Shown here: positions 24,417 to 32,882 of the stretch, in pieces
How the letters are laid out: each line of letters opens with the position of its first letter
Position numbering within the stretch: the stretch's first letter is position 1
DNA from: VXPQ01 sp965223485
GTDB lineage: Bacteria > Bacteroidota > Rhodothermia > Rhodothermales > VXPQ01
Assembly: GCA_965223485.1 (NCBI GenBank)
Contig: OZ244993.1
Coordinates: 434,001 to 498,000 of the forward strand
Reading direction: 5' to 3'
Length of the DNA stretch: 64,000 bases
Program-made: the position numbers and the translations under genes
Notes under the pieces: generated by a model
What the model was told of the DNA's origin: nothing
The model's input: only the letters and a program-made list of their open reading frames with translations
The model's database searches: none

Positions 24417-25733
24417 CTACATATATCGTCCTCGAACACGTCCACTTTTCATGAAACCATCGTAATGACGCATGAGCAAATGGCTTTCGATCTGCTGGAG
24501 CGTATCCAGCGTCACCTGCACGAGAATAAGCAGACTCGTCCCTCCGAAGAAGATTGCAAAACCGGGCGAGACGCCAGCCTGCATAGCGAATGCAGGAAGA
24601 ATCGCAACAAGTCCGAGGAAAACCGATCCGGGCAAGGTGATTTTCGTCAGGATGTTGTCGATGAACTCACTGGTCTGCTTACCCGGCCTGATCCCGGGGA
24701 TAAATCCACCCTGCCGCTTCATGGTGTCCGCCATTTCCCTCGGGTTAACCGCAATAGCGGTATAGAAATAGGTAAAGAACACGCAGATCACGAAGAACAC
24801 TGTCGAATATCCCCAGCCGGAAATGTCTGAGAACCAGCGTCCAAATTCGACCATGAAGGCGCTGTCGGGAAAAAACGATGCGACAGTCGCCGGAACGAAC
24901 ATGATCGACTGCGCAAAGATAATGGGCATGACACCCGCCGCATTGACACGAATCGGAAGATACTGGGTCGTGCCGCCGTACACTTTGCGCCCCACGACAC
25001 GCTTCGCATATTGCACAGGAATGCGGCGCATACCCTGAGAAATCAGCACGACGCCAAGCATCACGAGGGCCCATATACCGATCTCCATCAGGAAGATGAA
25101 GAGATTACCCGTGAGCGTAAACTCGTTGAAAAGCGCATTGGGCAAGAAGGCGATAATGCCCACCATAATGACGATGGATATGCCGTTCCCGATACCGTTT
25201 TCCGTAATACGCTCCCCAAGCCACATAACGAATATGGTACCGGCAGTCAGCACGATTACCGTCGAGATCATAAAAAACGTGGAATTGATTACGATCGCCT
25301 GACCGGTGGCCCCATACTGCAGGTTGATCGCATATCCGATGGACTGGAAAGCGGTAATACCTACTGTCCCATACCGTGTGAGCTGGGTGATTTTGCGGCG
25401 CCCTTCCTCGCCCTCACGCTGAAGCTTCTGAAAATAGGGAAGCACCGCACCCAGCAACTGGATGATAATGGAAGCGGTGATATACGGCATGATGCCGAGT
25501 GCGAAAATACCGGCCTGGCTAAAGGCCCCTCCCACAAACATGTCGAGAAAACCGAAAATGTCGTTCGGATTTCCTTGTGCATTGACGTCCGCCAAAATAC
25601 CGGCATCCACGCCGGGAAGCGTTACGTATGCCCCCAGCCGATACACGAGGAGTAACCCGATCGTGTACAGGATCCGGCGGCGGAGCTCATCTATTTTCCA
25701 GATGTTGCGTACGTTCTCGCCGATACTCGCCAT
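24417..25733 (-). CDS. secY: Protein translocase subunit SecY
   Basis: SecY forms the protein-export channel in the inner membrane. It is 438 residues with ten predicted membrane helices. It shows the plug and pore region (AYVTLPGVDAG, QLTRYGTVGITAFQSIGYAINLQ) and the conserved PIRVNAAGVMPIIFAQS and ADTMKRQGGFIPGIRPGKQT loops that contact the ribosome and SecA. It lies in the standard place between rplO and map. Confidence 0.98.
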   Translation of the reverse strand: MASIGENVRNIWKIDELRRRILYTIGLLLVYRLGAYVTLPGVDAGILADVNAQGNPNDIFGFLDMFVGGAFSQAGIFALGIMPYITASIIIQLLGAVLPYFQKLQREGEEGRRKITQLTRYGTVGITAFQSIGYAINLQYGATGQAIVINSTFFMISTVIVLTAGTIFVMWLGERITENGIGNGISIVIMVGIIAFLPNALFNEFTLTGNLFIFLMEIGIWALVMLGVVLISQGMRRIPVQYAKRVVGRKVYGGTTQYLPIRVNAAGVMPIIFAQSIMFVPATVASFFPDSAFMVEFGRWFSDISGWGYSTVFFVICVFFTYFYTAIAVNPREMADTMKRQGGFIPGIRPGKQTSEFIDNILTKITLPGSVFLGLVAILPAFAMQAGVSPGFAIFFGGTSLLILVQVTLDTLQQIESHLLMRHYDGFMKSGRVRGRYM

Positions 25734-25772
25734 AATGGAGTGTTGGATAGAGGACCGTTGCCGGTCCGTACA

Positions 25773-26234
25773 TTAGTCGAGGACGGTTGCCTTGCCTCCG
25801 GCCGCTTCAATCTTTTTTCTCGCGGAGGCACTGAAAGCGTGCGCGGTAACCGAAAGCCCTTGCGGGGAATCACCGCCCCCGAGAATTTTAATCCGATCGG
25901 CCTTGCGCGCAACCCCGGCGCCCATAAGCACCTCGGGCGTCACCTCCGCGGCGCCATCGATTCGCCCCTCCTCTACAAGACGTGCTATCCAGGACAGGTT
26001 TACGGCACGGTATTCGACGCGGAACCGGTTGTAAAATCCGAACTTTGGCACACGGCGCTGAAGCGGCATTTGGCCTCCCTCAAACCATGCGGGAATACTT
26101 GCTCCCGCTCGGCTCTTTTGGCCCTTCGTCCCCTTTGTGGAACTGTGACCGCCCTTGCCCGAACCCACGCCGCGGGCAATGCGCCTCTTTTTTCGAGTAG
26201 CGCCCTTAACAGGCTTCAGATTGCTGAGATCCAT
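25773..26234 (-). CDS. rplO: Ribosomal protein L15
   Basis: L15 is a 153-residue large-subunit assembly protein. It begins MDLSNLKPVKGATRKKRRIARGVGSGKGGHSSTKGTKGQ, the glycine- and lysine-rich extension that threads into rRNA. The globular C-terminal part (RIKILGGGDSPQGLSVTAHAFSASARKKIEAAGG) follows. It lies between rpmD and secY. Confidence 0.97.
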   Translation of the reverse strand: MDLSNLKPVKGATRKKRRIARGVGSGKGGHSSTKGTKGQKSRAGASIPAWFEGGQMPLQRRVPKFGFYNRFRVEYRAVNLSWIARLVEEGRIDGAAEVTPEVLMGAGVARKADRIKILGGGDSPQGLSVTAHAFSASARKKIEAAGGKATVLD

Positions 26235-26306
26235 AATGCATTTCGAATGGATGCCCGTCCTCGGACGGAAGCCAGGGAATGAAAAACGCCCGGTCTCTAA
26301 CGTGGA

Positions 26307-26489
26307 TCAGGCTTCGGTAACGGTAACGAGATGTCGAACCTTGTCGATCATCCCTCGCAGTTGCGGAGAGTCCGTATGTTCGACACGCTGGTGCATCCGC
26401 CGGATACCGAGCGCCTCCAGGGTACGAACTATACGCTTCGTTGAACCGATTGCGGATTTTGTCTGGGTTATGATAATCTTGTTCGCCAT
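26307..26489 (-). CDS. rpmD: Ribosomal protein L30
   Basis: L30 is a 60-residue large-subunit protein, read from MANKIIITQTKSAIG to TVTEA. The conserved core is present (IGSTKRIVRTLEALGIRR, then IRGMIDKVRHLV-like ending). It sits between rpsE and rplO with usual spacing. Confidence 0.96.
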   Translation of the reverse strand: MANKIIITQTKSAIGSTKRIVRTLEALGIRRMHQRVEHTDSPQLRGMIDKVRHLVTVTEA

Positions 26490-26542
26490 ATCCTTGTACG
26501 ATCTGACCGCGAGCCATCGCGCGCGAAAACACCGGTTGTCGT

Positions 26543-27067
26543 TTATCCCTCGAACACCCTTTTGAGCGAAATACCGCGGCGTTTGGCCACTTCCATAGGG
26601 TCTTCAATCCGCTCGAGTGCCTGCATCGTTGCAGAGACCTGATTGTGCGGGTTGCTGGATCCAAGGGATTTTGAAAGAATGTCCCGGATGCCGGCGCATT
26701 CCAGTACAGCTCGTACGCCCCCCCCGGCAATCACGCCAGTCCCGGGAGCTGCGGGCTTCAGCAACACCTTCCCGGCATCCTGCCGACCCACGACGGGATG
26801 TGGAATCGTGTTGTCCTTGAGCCGAACGCGAATAAGGTTCTTCTTCGCATCTTCAGTCCCTTTTGAAATGGCGTCGGCCACCTCGTTTGCCTTGCCGAGA
26901 CCAGCCCCGACCGTTCCCTGCCCGTCGCCTACTACCACGACGGCATTGAATGAAAAACGGCGACCGCCTTTGACGACCTTCGCCACACGGGAAACGGATA
27001 CAAGCCGCTCCTGCCAATCCTGGCCTTCCGCCGCTTCACGCCGTCGTTGCTCCTTTCGTGCTGCCAT
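26543..27067 (-). CDS. rpsE: Ribosomal protein S5
   Basis: S5 shapes the mRNA entry side of 30S and affects decoding accuracy. It is 174 residues long. Its dsRNA-binding part contains LVSVSRVAKVVKGGRRFSFNA and VVVGDGQGTVGAGLGKANEV. The second domain has KPAAPGTGVIAGGGVRAVLECAGIRD. It lies between rplR and rpmD. Confidence 0.98.
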   Translation of the reverse strand: MAARKEQRRREAAEGQDWQERLVSVSRVAKVVKGGRRFSFNAVVVVGDGQGTVGAGLGKANEVADAISKGTEDAKKNLIRVRLKDNTIPHPVVGRQDAGKVLLKPAAPGTGVIAGGGVRAVLECAGIRDILSKSLGSSNPHNQVSATMQALERIEDPMEVAKRRGISLKRVFEG

Positions 27068-27106
27068 ACAAAACCTGAATGAGTGTACCTGGTGTCTTGT
27101 GAGAAA

Positions 27107-27460
27107 CTACAGTTGTAATCCCCCTTCGCGGGCGCCGTCCGCCAAAGCTCGCACACGCCCGTGGTACCGATAGCCGTTCCTGTCGAACACAACCCGTTCA
27201 ATACCCTTTTCGAGGGCTCGGCGGGCAAGATTCGTTCCAACGGCTTTGCTGACTTCCATGGGCGTATCGCCGACCACGTCAGACTCTGCGCTCGAAGCCG
27301 CCGCCAGCGTAACGCCCTCCCGGTCATCAATCAGTTGTGCATATATGTACCTGTTCGAACGAAAGACGGAAAGACGAGGACGCGAAGAGGTACCTGCGAC
27401 CTTATCACGCATGCCGCGTTTTACGCGTCGTTTCCGTTCCTGCTTTTTATGCGCCGCCAT
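27107..27460 (-). CDS. rplR: Ribosomal protein L18
   Basis: L18 binds 5S rRNA in the central protuberance. The 117-residue protein has the basic start (MAAHKKQERKRRVKRGMRDKV) and the core RPRLSVFRSNRYIYAQLIDD. It ends with the conserved VVFDRNGYRYHGRVRALADGAREGGL. It sits between rplF and rpsE. Confidence 0.98.
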   Translation of the reverse strand: MAAHKKQERKRRVKRGMRDKVAGTSSRPRLSVFRSNRYIYAQLIDDREGVTLAAASSAESDVVGDTPMEVSKAVGTNLARRALEKGIERVVFDRNGYRYHGRVRALADGAREGGLQL

Positions 27461-27511
27461 AATTCTGTCGGATACTCAGATCAAGATGTTGAGGGTTGAG
27501 AGGGGAAGCAT

Positions 27512-28066
27512 TTAGCGAGCTGCTGTCTTCCCGGCCTTGCGACGAACATATTCGCCCACATAGCGAACCCCTTTGCCTTTGTACGGCTCGGGGGGGCGTA
27601 GCGCCCGGATCTTCGCGGCTACCTGCCCGACGATTTGCTTGTCCGTTCCTTCGATCGTAACCACCGTGTTCCTGCCTCGCTGGGCATCTACCGTAACAGA
27701 GACCGTCTCTGGCGGCACAAAATAAATCAGATGCGAAAAACCAAGGGCCAGCTCAAGGACTCCATCGTTTACCGAAGCACGGTAACCGACGCCAATCACT
27801 TCCAGTTGCTTTCGATACCCTTTCGTAACACCCTCGACTGCATTATCGATCAGCGAACGATATAACCCGTGCATCGCTTTATTACGCTTCTGCTCGTCGG
27901 GGCGCCGGACTACGATACTTCCGTCTTCGTGCGCCACCGTAATTTCAGGAGCGACCTGAACGGACAGTTCTCCCCTGGGCCCCTTGACGGTCACAAGATT
28001 GTCCACCGAGATGTCGACGGATACGCCGTCGCTGGTCTCAATGGGTTGGTTGCCTACACGAGACAT
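27512..28066 (-). CDS. rplF: Ribosomal protein L6
   Basis: L6 supports the GTPase-associated region of the large subunit. It is 184 residues with the two duplicated alpha/beta folds. It shows VTVKGPRGELSVQVAP early and the family signature RPPEPYKGKGVRYVGEYVRRKAGKTA at the end. It lies between rpsH and rplR. Confidence 0.98.
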   Translation of the reverse strand: MSRVGNQPIETSDGVSVDISVDNLVTVKGPRGELSVQVAPEITVAHEDGSIVVRRPDEQKRNKAMHGLYRSLIDNAVEGVTKGYRKQLEVIGVGYRASVNDGVLELALGFSHLIYFVPPETVSVTVDAQRGRNTVVTIEGTDKQIVGQVAAKIRALRPPEPYKGKGVRYVGEYVRRKAGKTAAR

Positions 28067-28136
28067 GTTTCTTCTCTTTCGGGGTTCACGGATAGTGTGG
28101 GTATACCTGCAATTCGCAGCGGGATAGCTTCAGAAA

Positions 28137-28538
28137 TCAATAGAGATACGCAAGCACCTCGCCGCCGATGTGCGCCTTGCGCGCCTCCTTGTCGGTCATC
28201 ATGCCACGGGATGTGGACAAAATAGCTATCCCCAATCCGTTCATTACACGGGGCAATTCATGCGCCCCCGTATACCGGCGCAAGCCCGGCGTGGACACAC
28301 GTTTCATCATGCGAATGACCGGCTCACCCTGCGCATCGTACTTCAGACGGACTCGAATGAGTCCCTGCTTGCCATCATCCACATTCAGGTAACTGCGGAT
28401 GTAGCCTTTATCCAGCAAAATCTGCGTGATTGCACGCTTTTGCTTCGAGGCAGGTATATCCACGTACTTTCGGCCGGCCTGCTGGCCATTTCGAATGCGC
28501 GTCAGATAATCTGAAACCGGGTCTGTAATGCCACTCAT
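28137..28538 (-). CDS. rpsH: Ribosomal protein S8
   Basis: S8 binds the central domain of 16S rRNA and in some bacteria also represses its own operon. The 133-residue protein begins SGITDPVSDYLTRIRNGQQAG. It ends with the RNA-binding SIGNATURE-like stretch NGLGIAILSTSRGMMTDKEA. It stands between rpsN and rplF. Confidence 0.98.
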   Translation of the reverse strand: MSGITDPVSDYLTRIRNGQQAGRKYVDIPASKQKRAITQILLDKGYIRSYLNVDDGKQGLIRVRLKYDAQGEPVIRMMKRVSTPGLRRYTGAHELPRVMNGLGIAILSTSRGMMTDKEARKAHIGGEVLAYLY

Positions 28539-28559
28539 ATCGTATTGGGTAGAAAAACG

Positions 28560-28829
28560 TTACCAGGATGCTTTGCGCACACCGGGTATCTTACCTGCAA
28601 GCGCCATCTCGCGAAAAGCAATACGGGAAATTCCGAAATCACGCATATACCCCCGGGAACGGCCCGTAAGCGGGCACCGGTTATGCAACCGCACGGGGCT
28701 TGCGTCGCGTGGAAGTCGTTGCAGACCGATCCAATCACCCTGTTCCTTGAGCAGGCGACGTTTCTCGGCATACTTCTCGACAACACGCCGTCGCTTCCTT
28801 TCGCGCGCAATCCAACTGGTTTTCGCCAT
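28560..28829 (-). CDS. rpsN: Ribosomal protein S14, zinc-free long form
   Basis: S14 lies in the head of 30S. The ATG at 28829 gives 89 residues (MAKTSWIARERKRRRVVEKY...RKASW), the long cysteine-poor form. Only one cysteine (NRCPLTGRSRGY) remains, so no zinc finger is possible. The conserved RDFGISRIAFREMA segment is present. It lies between rplE and rpsH. Confidence 0.97.
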   Translation of the reverse strand: MAKTSWIARERKRRRVVEKYAEKRRLLKEQGDWIGLQRLPRDASPVRLHNRCPLTGRSRGYMRDFGISRIAFREMALAGKIPGVRKASW

Positions 28830-28896
28830 AGCGTTGAAGATTTTCTTAAGTGCAGGTGTCGAATAAAGGAGGGATACAGAGACTGTATACAAGGGG

Positions 28897-29469
28897 TCAG
28901 GCAGCTACCGATCGTTCTTCTCGCCGTACAAAAGGAATACCGATTTCCTTCAGGAGCGCATACGCCGCATCGTCTGTCGCTGCCGTCGTTACAAAAGTAA
29001 TGTCCAGCCCGCTGATCCGGTCAATCTTGTCCACATCGATCTCGGGAAAGATGATCTGTTCCCGGATGCCCAGTGTGAAGTTACCCCGGCCATCGAAACT
29101 GCGATCCGATACGCCACGAAAGTCGCGCACGCGCGGCAACGCCAGCGTAATGAGACGATCCACAAACTCGTACATGTGATCTCCGCGCAACGTCACGTTA
29201 CAGCCGATAGGCATACCCTGCCGCAGTTTGAAGTTCGAAACACTCTTCCGCGCTCTTGCCACCCTGGGCTGCCGCCCGGTAATGCGCCGCAATTCGTCCA
29301 TGGCGTGGTCCAGCACTTTCTTGTCCGCAGAAGCATCCCCCACCCCCTTGTTGACAACGACTTTCTCCAAGCGAGGGGCTTGCATAACATTCCCATACCC
29401 GAACTGCTTCATCAGCGCGGGAATGATCTGCTTTCGATACCGGTCCTTCAATCTCGGTGTGTAGGTCAT
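28897..29469 (-). CDS. rplE: Ribosomal protein L5
   Basis: L5 binds 5S rRNA and the P-site tRNA elbow. I chose the ATG at 29469 (MTYTPRLKDRYRKQIIPAL), giving 190 residues; the open frame extends to 29538 without family similarity. Conserved stretches are LEKVVVNKGVGDA, RARKSVSNFKLRQGMPIGCNVTLRG and LPRVRDFRGVS. Confidence 0.98.
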   Translation of the reverse strand: MTYTPRLKDRYRKQIIPALMKQFGYGNVMQAPRLEKVVVNKGVGDASADKKVLDHAMDELRRITGRQPRVARARKSVSNFKLRQGMPIGCNVTLRGDHMYEFVDRLITLALPRVRDFRGVSDRSFDGRGNFTLGIREQIIFPEIDVDKIDRISGLDITFVTTAATDDAAYALLKEIGIPFVRREERSVAA

Positions 29470-29541
29470 CTGTCCAATCTCAATGGGCAAGGTGTGGAGA
29501 AATAACGCCCCGCCATCGCGAGATCCGTGCGAGCGCATGCC

Positions 29542-29895
29542 TTATGCAAGCTCTTCCCCCGTGGTTTTTGCATATCGGACCCATTGTCCGCGCCCTGTTT
29601 CCATATCCGTAATTCGCTTGCGCCCCACCCGCGTTGGATTTCCATCCGAAGCGATCGGTTGTACGTTGGATACATGGATAGGCACTTCTTTCTCTATGCG
29701 CCCCCCCTGGGGATTGGCGGCATTCGGTTTTTCGTGATGGAAGCGGAGGTTGACCCCCTCGACAATCACACGTTCCTTCTCCGGGAAAGTCACCAGTATC
29801 TTCCCTTCGTACCCCCGATAGTTGCCCGCAATCACGCGTACGCGATCCCCCTTCTTCACGTGCATCTTCTTTTGTGCGTTGTGTTTTCTCGGCAT
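29542..29895 (-). CDS. rplX: Ribosomal protein L24
   Basis: L24 helps begin 50S assembly. The 117-residue protein shows the KOW motif (KKGDRVRVIAGNYRGYEGKIL). It also has the conserved VIVEGVNLRFHHEKPNAANPQGGRIEKEVPIHVSNV. It lies between rplN (5 bases) and rplE. Confidence 0.98.
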   Translation of the reverse strand: MPRKHNAQKKMHVKKGDRVRVIAGNYRGYEGKILVTFPEKERVIVEGVNLRFHHEKPNAANPQGGRIEKEVPIHVSNVQPIASDGNPTRVGRKRITDMETGRGQWVRYAKTTGEELA

Positions 29896-29900
29896 GGCTG

Positions 29901-30269
29901 CTAAAGCACCTCCGGGGCAAGGGAAACAATGCGCATAAACCGTTTTTCGCGCAATTCGCGGGCCACAGGCCCGAAAATACGCGTGCCGCGTGGCTCGTCC
30001 TGGGGATTCAAAAGCACGGCAGCATTTTCATCGAAGCGGATATACGAGCCGTCCTTGCGGCGAATCTCTTTCTTCGTGCGCACCACCACTGCCGGCGAAA
30101 CGTCTCCTTTTTTGACAGCGCCTCCCGGCATAGCGGATTTGACCGTCACAATAATTCGATCACCGATGCGCGCATAGCGTCGCCCGCTTCCACCGAGTAC
30201 ACGGATACACAGCACCTCTTTGGCGCCGCTGTTATCCGCAACGGTAAGTCTCGACTCCTGCTGAATCAT
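29901..30269 (-). CDS. rplN: Ribosomal protein L14
   Basis: L14 forms part of the intersubunit bridges. It has the usual 122 residues, beginning MIQQESRLTVADNSGAKEV. It contains GGSGRRYARIGDRIIVTVKSA and the conserved FDENAAVLLNPQDEPRGTRIFGPVARELR. It is placed between rpsQ and rplX. Confidence 0.98.
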   Translation of the reverse strand: MIQQESRLTVADNSGAKEVLCIRVLGGSGRRYARIGDRIIVTVKSAMPGGAVKKGDVSPAVVVRTKKEIRRKDGSYIRFDENAAVLLNPQDEPRGTRIFGPVARELREKRFMRIVSLAPEVL

Positions 30270-30292
30270 GGCTTCCCTGAGAGTATTGGGGG

Positions 30293-30583
30293 CTATCTGG
30301 CCCGTTCGATGACTTCGGCAAGACGCCAGCGCTTGTTTTTGCTAAGCGGGCGCGTTTCCATGATGCGAACGGAATCTCCCCGCTTCGCATCGTTGCGCTC
30401 ATCATGCGCCATCAACTTCGTAGTCTTCTTGATGAACTTGCCGTATATCGGATGCTTGATCTGGCGCTGCACCGCCACCAGAATCGTCTTGTCCATGCGA
30501 TCGCCGATGACAATGCCGATACGCTCCTTGCGCGCCGACCGGCTTACCTGCCGTTCCACAGCCTCTGTAGTGTCTGTACTCAT
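30293..30583 (-). CDS. rpsQ: Ribosomal protein S17
   Basis: S17 binds the 5' domain of 16S rRNA. The 96-residue protein has an 18-residue polar N-terminal extension before the OB-fold core (RIGIVIGDRMDKTILVAVQRQIKHPIYGK). The signature GDSVRIMETRPLSKNKRWRL follows. It stands between rpmC and rplN. Confidence 0.97.
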   Translation of the reverse strand: MSTDTTEAVERQVSRSARKERIGIVIGDRMDKTILVAVQRQIKHPIYGKFIKKTTKLMAHDERNDAKRGDSVRIMETRPLSKNKRWRLAEVIERAR

Positions 30584-30600
30584 AGTCTTTCCGTTCCTAT

Positions 30601-30798
30601 TCAGGCCTCTTTTTCCTGCTCGTGAAGGATAGTCCTCAGCCGCGCAACCAAACGCCGCTTTCGGCGCAGCAACGTCGGATTCTCAATCTGCGCAATGGCA
30701 TGCTGAAAATGCAGCCGGCGCAACTGATCCTCTTCCTCGTCAATGCGTTTTCGGACCTCTTCCAGGCCGAGTTCACGAATTTCTTTTGCCTTCAACAT
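30601..30798 (-). CDS. rpmC: Ribosomal protein L29
   Basis: L29 is a small helical hairpin near the exit tunnel that helps dock export factors. The 65 residues run MLKAKEIRELGLEEVRKRI to HEQEKEA, with the conserved IENPTLLRRKRRLVARLRTIL-type second helix. It lies between rplP and rpsQ. Confidence 0.96.
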   Translation of the reverse strand: MLKAKEIRELGLEEVRKRIDEEEDQLRRLHFQHAIAQIENPTLLRRKRRLVARLRTILHEQEKEA

Positions 30799-30819
30799 GG
30801 CATGCTCCGATGGGATTCG

Positions 30820-31260
30820 CTATCGTCCGACAGATTCGGGGGGCTGGTAATCCGGGCGCTTTACAAACTTTGTCTTGATCGGCAACTTGTGCCGGGCAAG
30901 CCGAAGCGCCTCCCGAGCCAATTCTTCCGGGATGCCCCCGCCGATCTCGAACAAGATGCGTCCCGGCTTTACATTGGTGGCCCAATACTCCGGAGAGCCT
31001 TTGCCCTTGCCCATACGAGTTTCCGCCGGTTTTTTCGTAATCGGCTTGTCCGGAAAAATGCGAATCCACACCTTGCCGACACGCTTCATTCGACGCGTCA
31101 TGGCAATACGTGCGGCCTCGATCTGCCTGCTGGTAATACGACCCGGCTCCAGTGCCTTGATACCGAAATCCCCAAAATTGACGCTTGCCCCCCGGTATGC
31201 ATTCCCCTTGATGCGTCCTTTCTGGTACTTCCGATACTTTGTGCGCTTCGGCATTAACAT
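30820..31260 (-). CDS. rplP: Ribosomal protein L16
   Basis: L16 helps place the A-site tRNA. The 146-residue protein begins MLMPKRTKYRKYQKGRIKG, matching the usual MLQPKRTK start, so I keep the ATG at 31260 over the one at 31254. The conserved RVWIRIFPDKP-type segment (VWIRIFPDKPITKKPAETRM) and GKGKGSPEYW are present. Confidence 0.98.
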   Translation of the reverse strand: MLMPKRTKYRKYQKGRIKGNAYRGASVNFGDFGIKALEPGRITSRQIEAARIAMTRRMKRVGKVWIRIFPDKPITKKPAETRMGKGKGSPEYWATNVKPGRILFEIGGGIPEELAREALRLARHKLPIKTKFVKRPDYQPPESVGR

Positions 31261-31303
31261 GGCTATCCTCTATCTCGAATCTCTGAGTGAGAGAAAACAA
31301 TGG

Positions 31304-32047
31304 TCAGGACGATTGGTCGCCACCACGTGGGCGACGGCTTCGGCGCTTGCGAGCCGGCGGCTGGAACTGTTGCTGCATTTGCTGTCGCTGCGCCTGGATA
31401 TTCGGGCTCAAATCTGGCTTACCGAGAATTTCGCCCCGATATATCCATACTTTCACGCCGATAGAACCGTAAATAGTGTGGGATGTCGCCTGGGCGAAAT
31501 CAATGTCGGCCCGGATAGTGTGCAGGGGAACGCGTCCTTCAAGATACTGCTCTGTGCGGCCCATCTCTGCACCGCCAAGACGCCCTGCAACACGAATACG
31601 GATGCCTTCCGCCCCCATGCGGATGGCCGCCGTAACCGCCTGCTTCATGGCTCGACGGAACGAAACGCGGCCCTCCAACTGCTGAGCTACGTTCTGAGCG
31701 ACCAGTTCGGCATCAAGTTCAGGACGCTTGATTTCGTTGATGTTTATCCGAATGTCCTCTTTGTTCGTCAGTTTCTTGATCTCCTCCCGGAGCTTCTCCA
31801 CCTCGCTGCCACTACGGCCAATGACGACGCCGGGGCGACTCGTATGTAATGTCAGCACCACGCTCTTCAGCGTACGTTCGATAACGCAACGGCTCAACCC
31901 CGCACGACGCAGACGCGTCGCCAGATACCGGCGAATTTCTTCGTCCTCAACAAGTTTTGCTGGAAGATCCCGGGTAGCATACCAGTTGGAATCCCAACCC
32001 CGAATGATGCCTAATCGAAATCCGACCGGATGTGTTTTCTGACCCAA
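31304..32047 (-). CDS. rpsC: Ribosomal protein S3
   Basis: S3 lines the mRNA entry tunnel. The 247-residue protein has the KH domain (RPGVVIGRSGSEVEKLREEIKKL) and the C-terminal domain (GAEGIRIRVAGRLGGAEMGRTE, then IRADIDFAQATSHTIYGSIGVKVWIYRGE). It ends with a glutamine-rich and arginine-rich tail. It lies between rplV and rplP. Confidence 0.98.
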   Translation of the reverse strand: MGQKTHPVGFRLGIIRGWDSNWYATRDLPAKLVEDEEIRRYLATRLRRAGLSRCVIERTLKSVVLTLHTSRPGVVIGRSGSEVEKLREEIKKLTNKEDIRININEIKRPELDAELVAQNVAQQLEGRVSFRRAMKQAVTAAIRMGAEGIRIRVAGRLGGAEMGRTEQYLEGRVPLHTIRADIDFAQATSHTIYGSIGVKVWIYRGEILGKPDLSPNIQAQRQQMQQQFQPPARKRRSRRPRGGDQSS

Positions 32048-32096
32048 TGCCTTTCTCTGTTTAGCGTGTCAAGTCCTGTGGGTACGTGATGGCGCT

Positions 32097-32474
32097 TCAC
32101 GCGTCGTCATCCGGCTGTTCCGCTTCGGCCTCGCCCGTCGTCGCCACCACCACCGTCAGGTGGCACGAACGCTTGAGTATGGGGTGCGCACGACCACGGG
32201 ACACCGGACGAAAACGTTTCATGCGTGTCCCTTCGTCCGCTCGTATCTCCTTTACTACCAGATCATTTTCTTCAAAACGATCATCCGGGTTCCTGTCCAT
32301 CAGGTTGTAGACCGCTGATTGAATCGTCAATTCGACCGGGCGGGTTATCCTGTGCGGCTGATAGTGCAGAATGCTGAGTGCATCGGCGACCGTCTTCCCG
32401 CGAACGAGATTGATAACCGTACGCATCTTGCGAGGCGAACTCCGAATGTGCTTTCTGATGGCGTGTGCTTCCAT
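32097..32474 (-). CDS. rplV: Ribosomal protein L22
   Basis: L22 extends a hairpin into the exit tunnel. I chose the ATG at 32474 (MEAHAIRKHIRSSPRKMR), giving 125 residues; an ATG at 32480 would add two. Conserved parts are the RKMRTVINLVRGK start and the hairpin RMKRFRPVSRGRAHPILKR. The last 15 residues are acidic and outside the fold. Confidence 0.97.
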   Translation of the reverse strand: MEAHAIRKHIRSSPRKMRTVINLVRGKTVADALSILHYQPHRITRPVELTIQSAVYNLMDRNPDDRFEENDLVVKEIRADEGTRMKRFRPVSRGRAHPILKRSCHLTVVVATTGEAEAEQPDDDA

Positions 32475-32549
32475 ATACATCGTGCGGCCTGGTATACTAT
32501 GCAAAGCCCGGCAAGGCCAGCGCGGTAACGCGGAGCGCGACTTTGTCTG

Positions 32550-32834
32550 TTATCGTTTCATGCGCTTGTCTGTGTTCTTCCCGGCGTGTCCCCTAAAAGA
32601 ACGTGTGGGCGAAAACTCGCCCAATTTGTGTCCGACCATATTCTCCGTCACATATACGGGGATAAACTGCTTCCCGTTGTGTACGGCGAATGTATGCCCG
32701 ACGAATTCCGGCGTGATCATGGAATCCCGACTCCAGGTTTTGATCACCTTTTTTGAGTTACTCTTGTTCAAGGCGTCAACCTTGCCTTGTAACTTAAAGT
32801 GAACGTAAGGCCCTTTGCGTAGTGAACGTGCCAT
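32550..32834 (-). CDS. rpsS: Ribosomal protein S19
   Basis: S19 pairs with S13 in the 30S head. The 94-residue protein begins MARSLRKGPYVHFKLQGKV and carries the family signature FVGHTFAVHNGKQFIPVYVTENMVGHKLGEFSPTR. It lies between rplB and rplV. Confidence 0.98.
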   Translation of the reverse strand: MARSLRKGPYVHFKLQGKVDALNKSNSKKVIKTWSRDSMITPEFVGHTFAVHNGKQFIPVYVTENMVGHKLGEFSPTRSFRGHAGKNTDKRMKR

Positions 32835-32882
32835 CTTGCTGTAATCTGATCCCTCTGGAAACGATCGGGCGCGGAACGGCGC

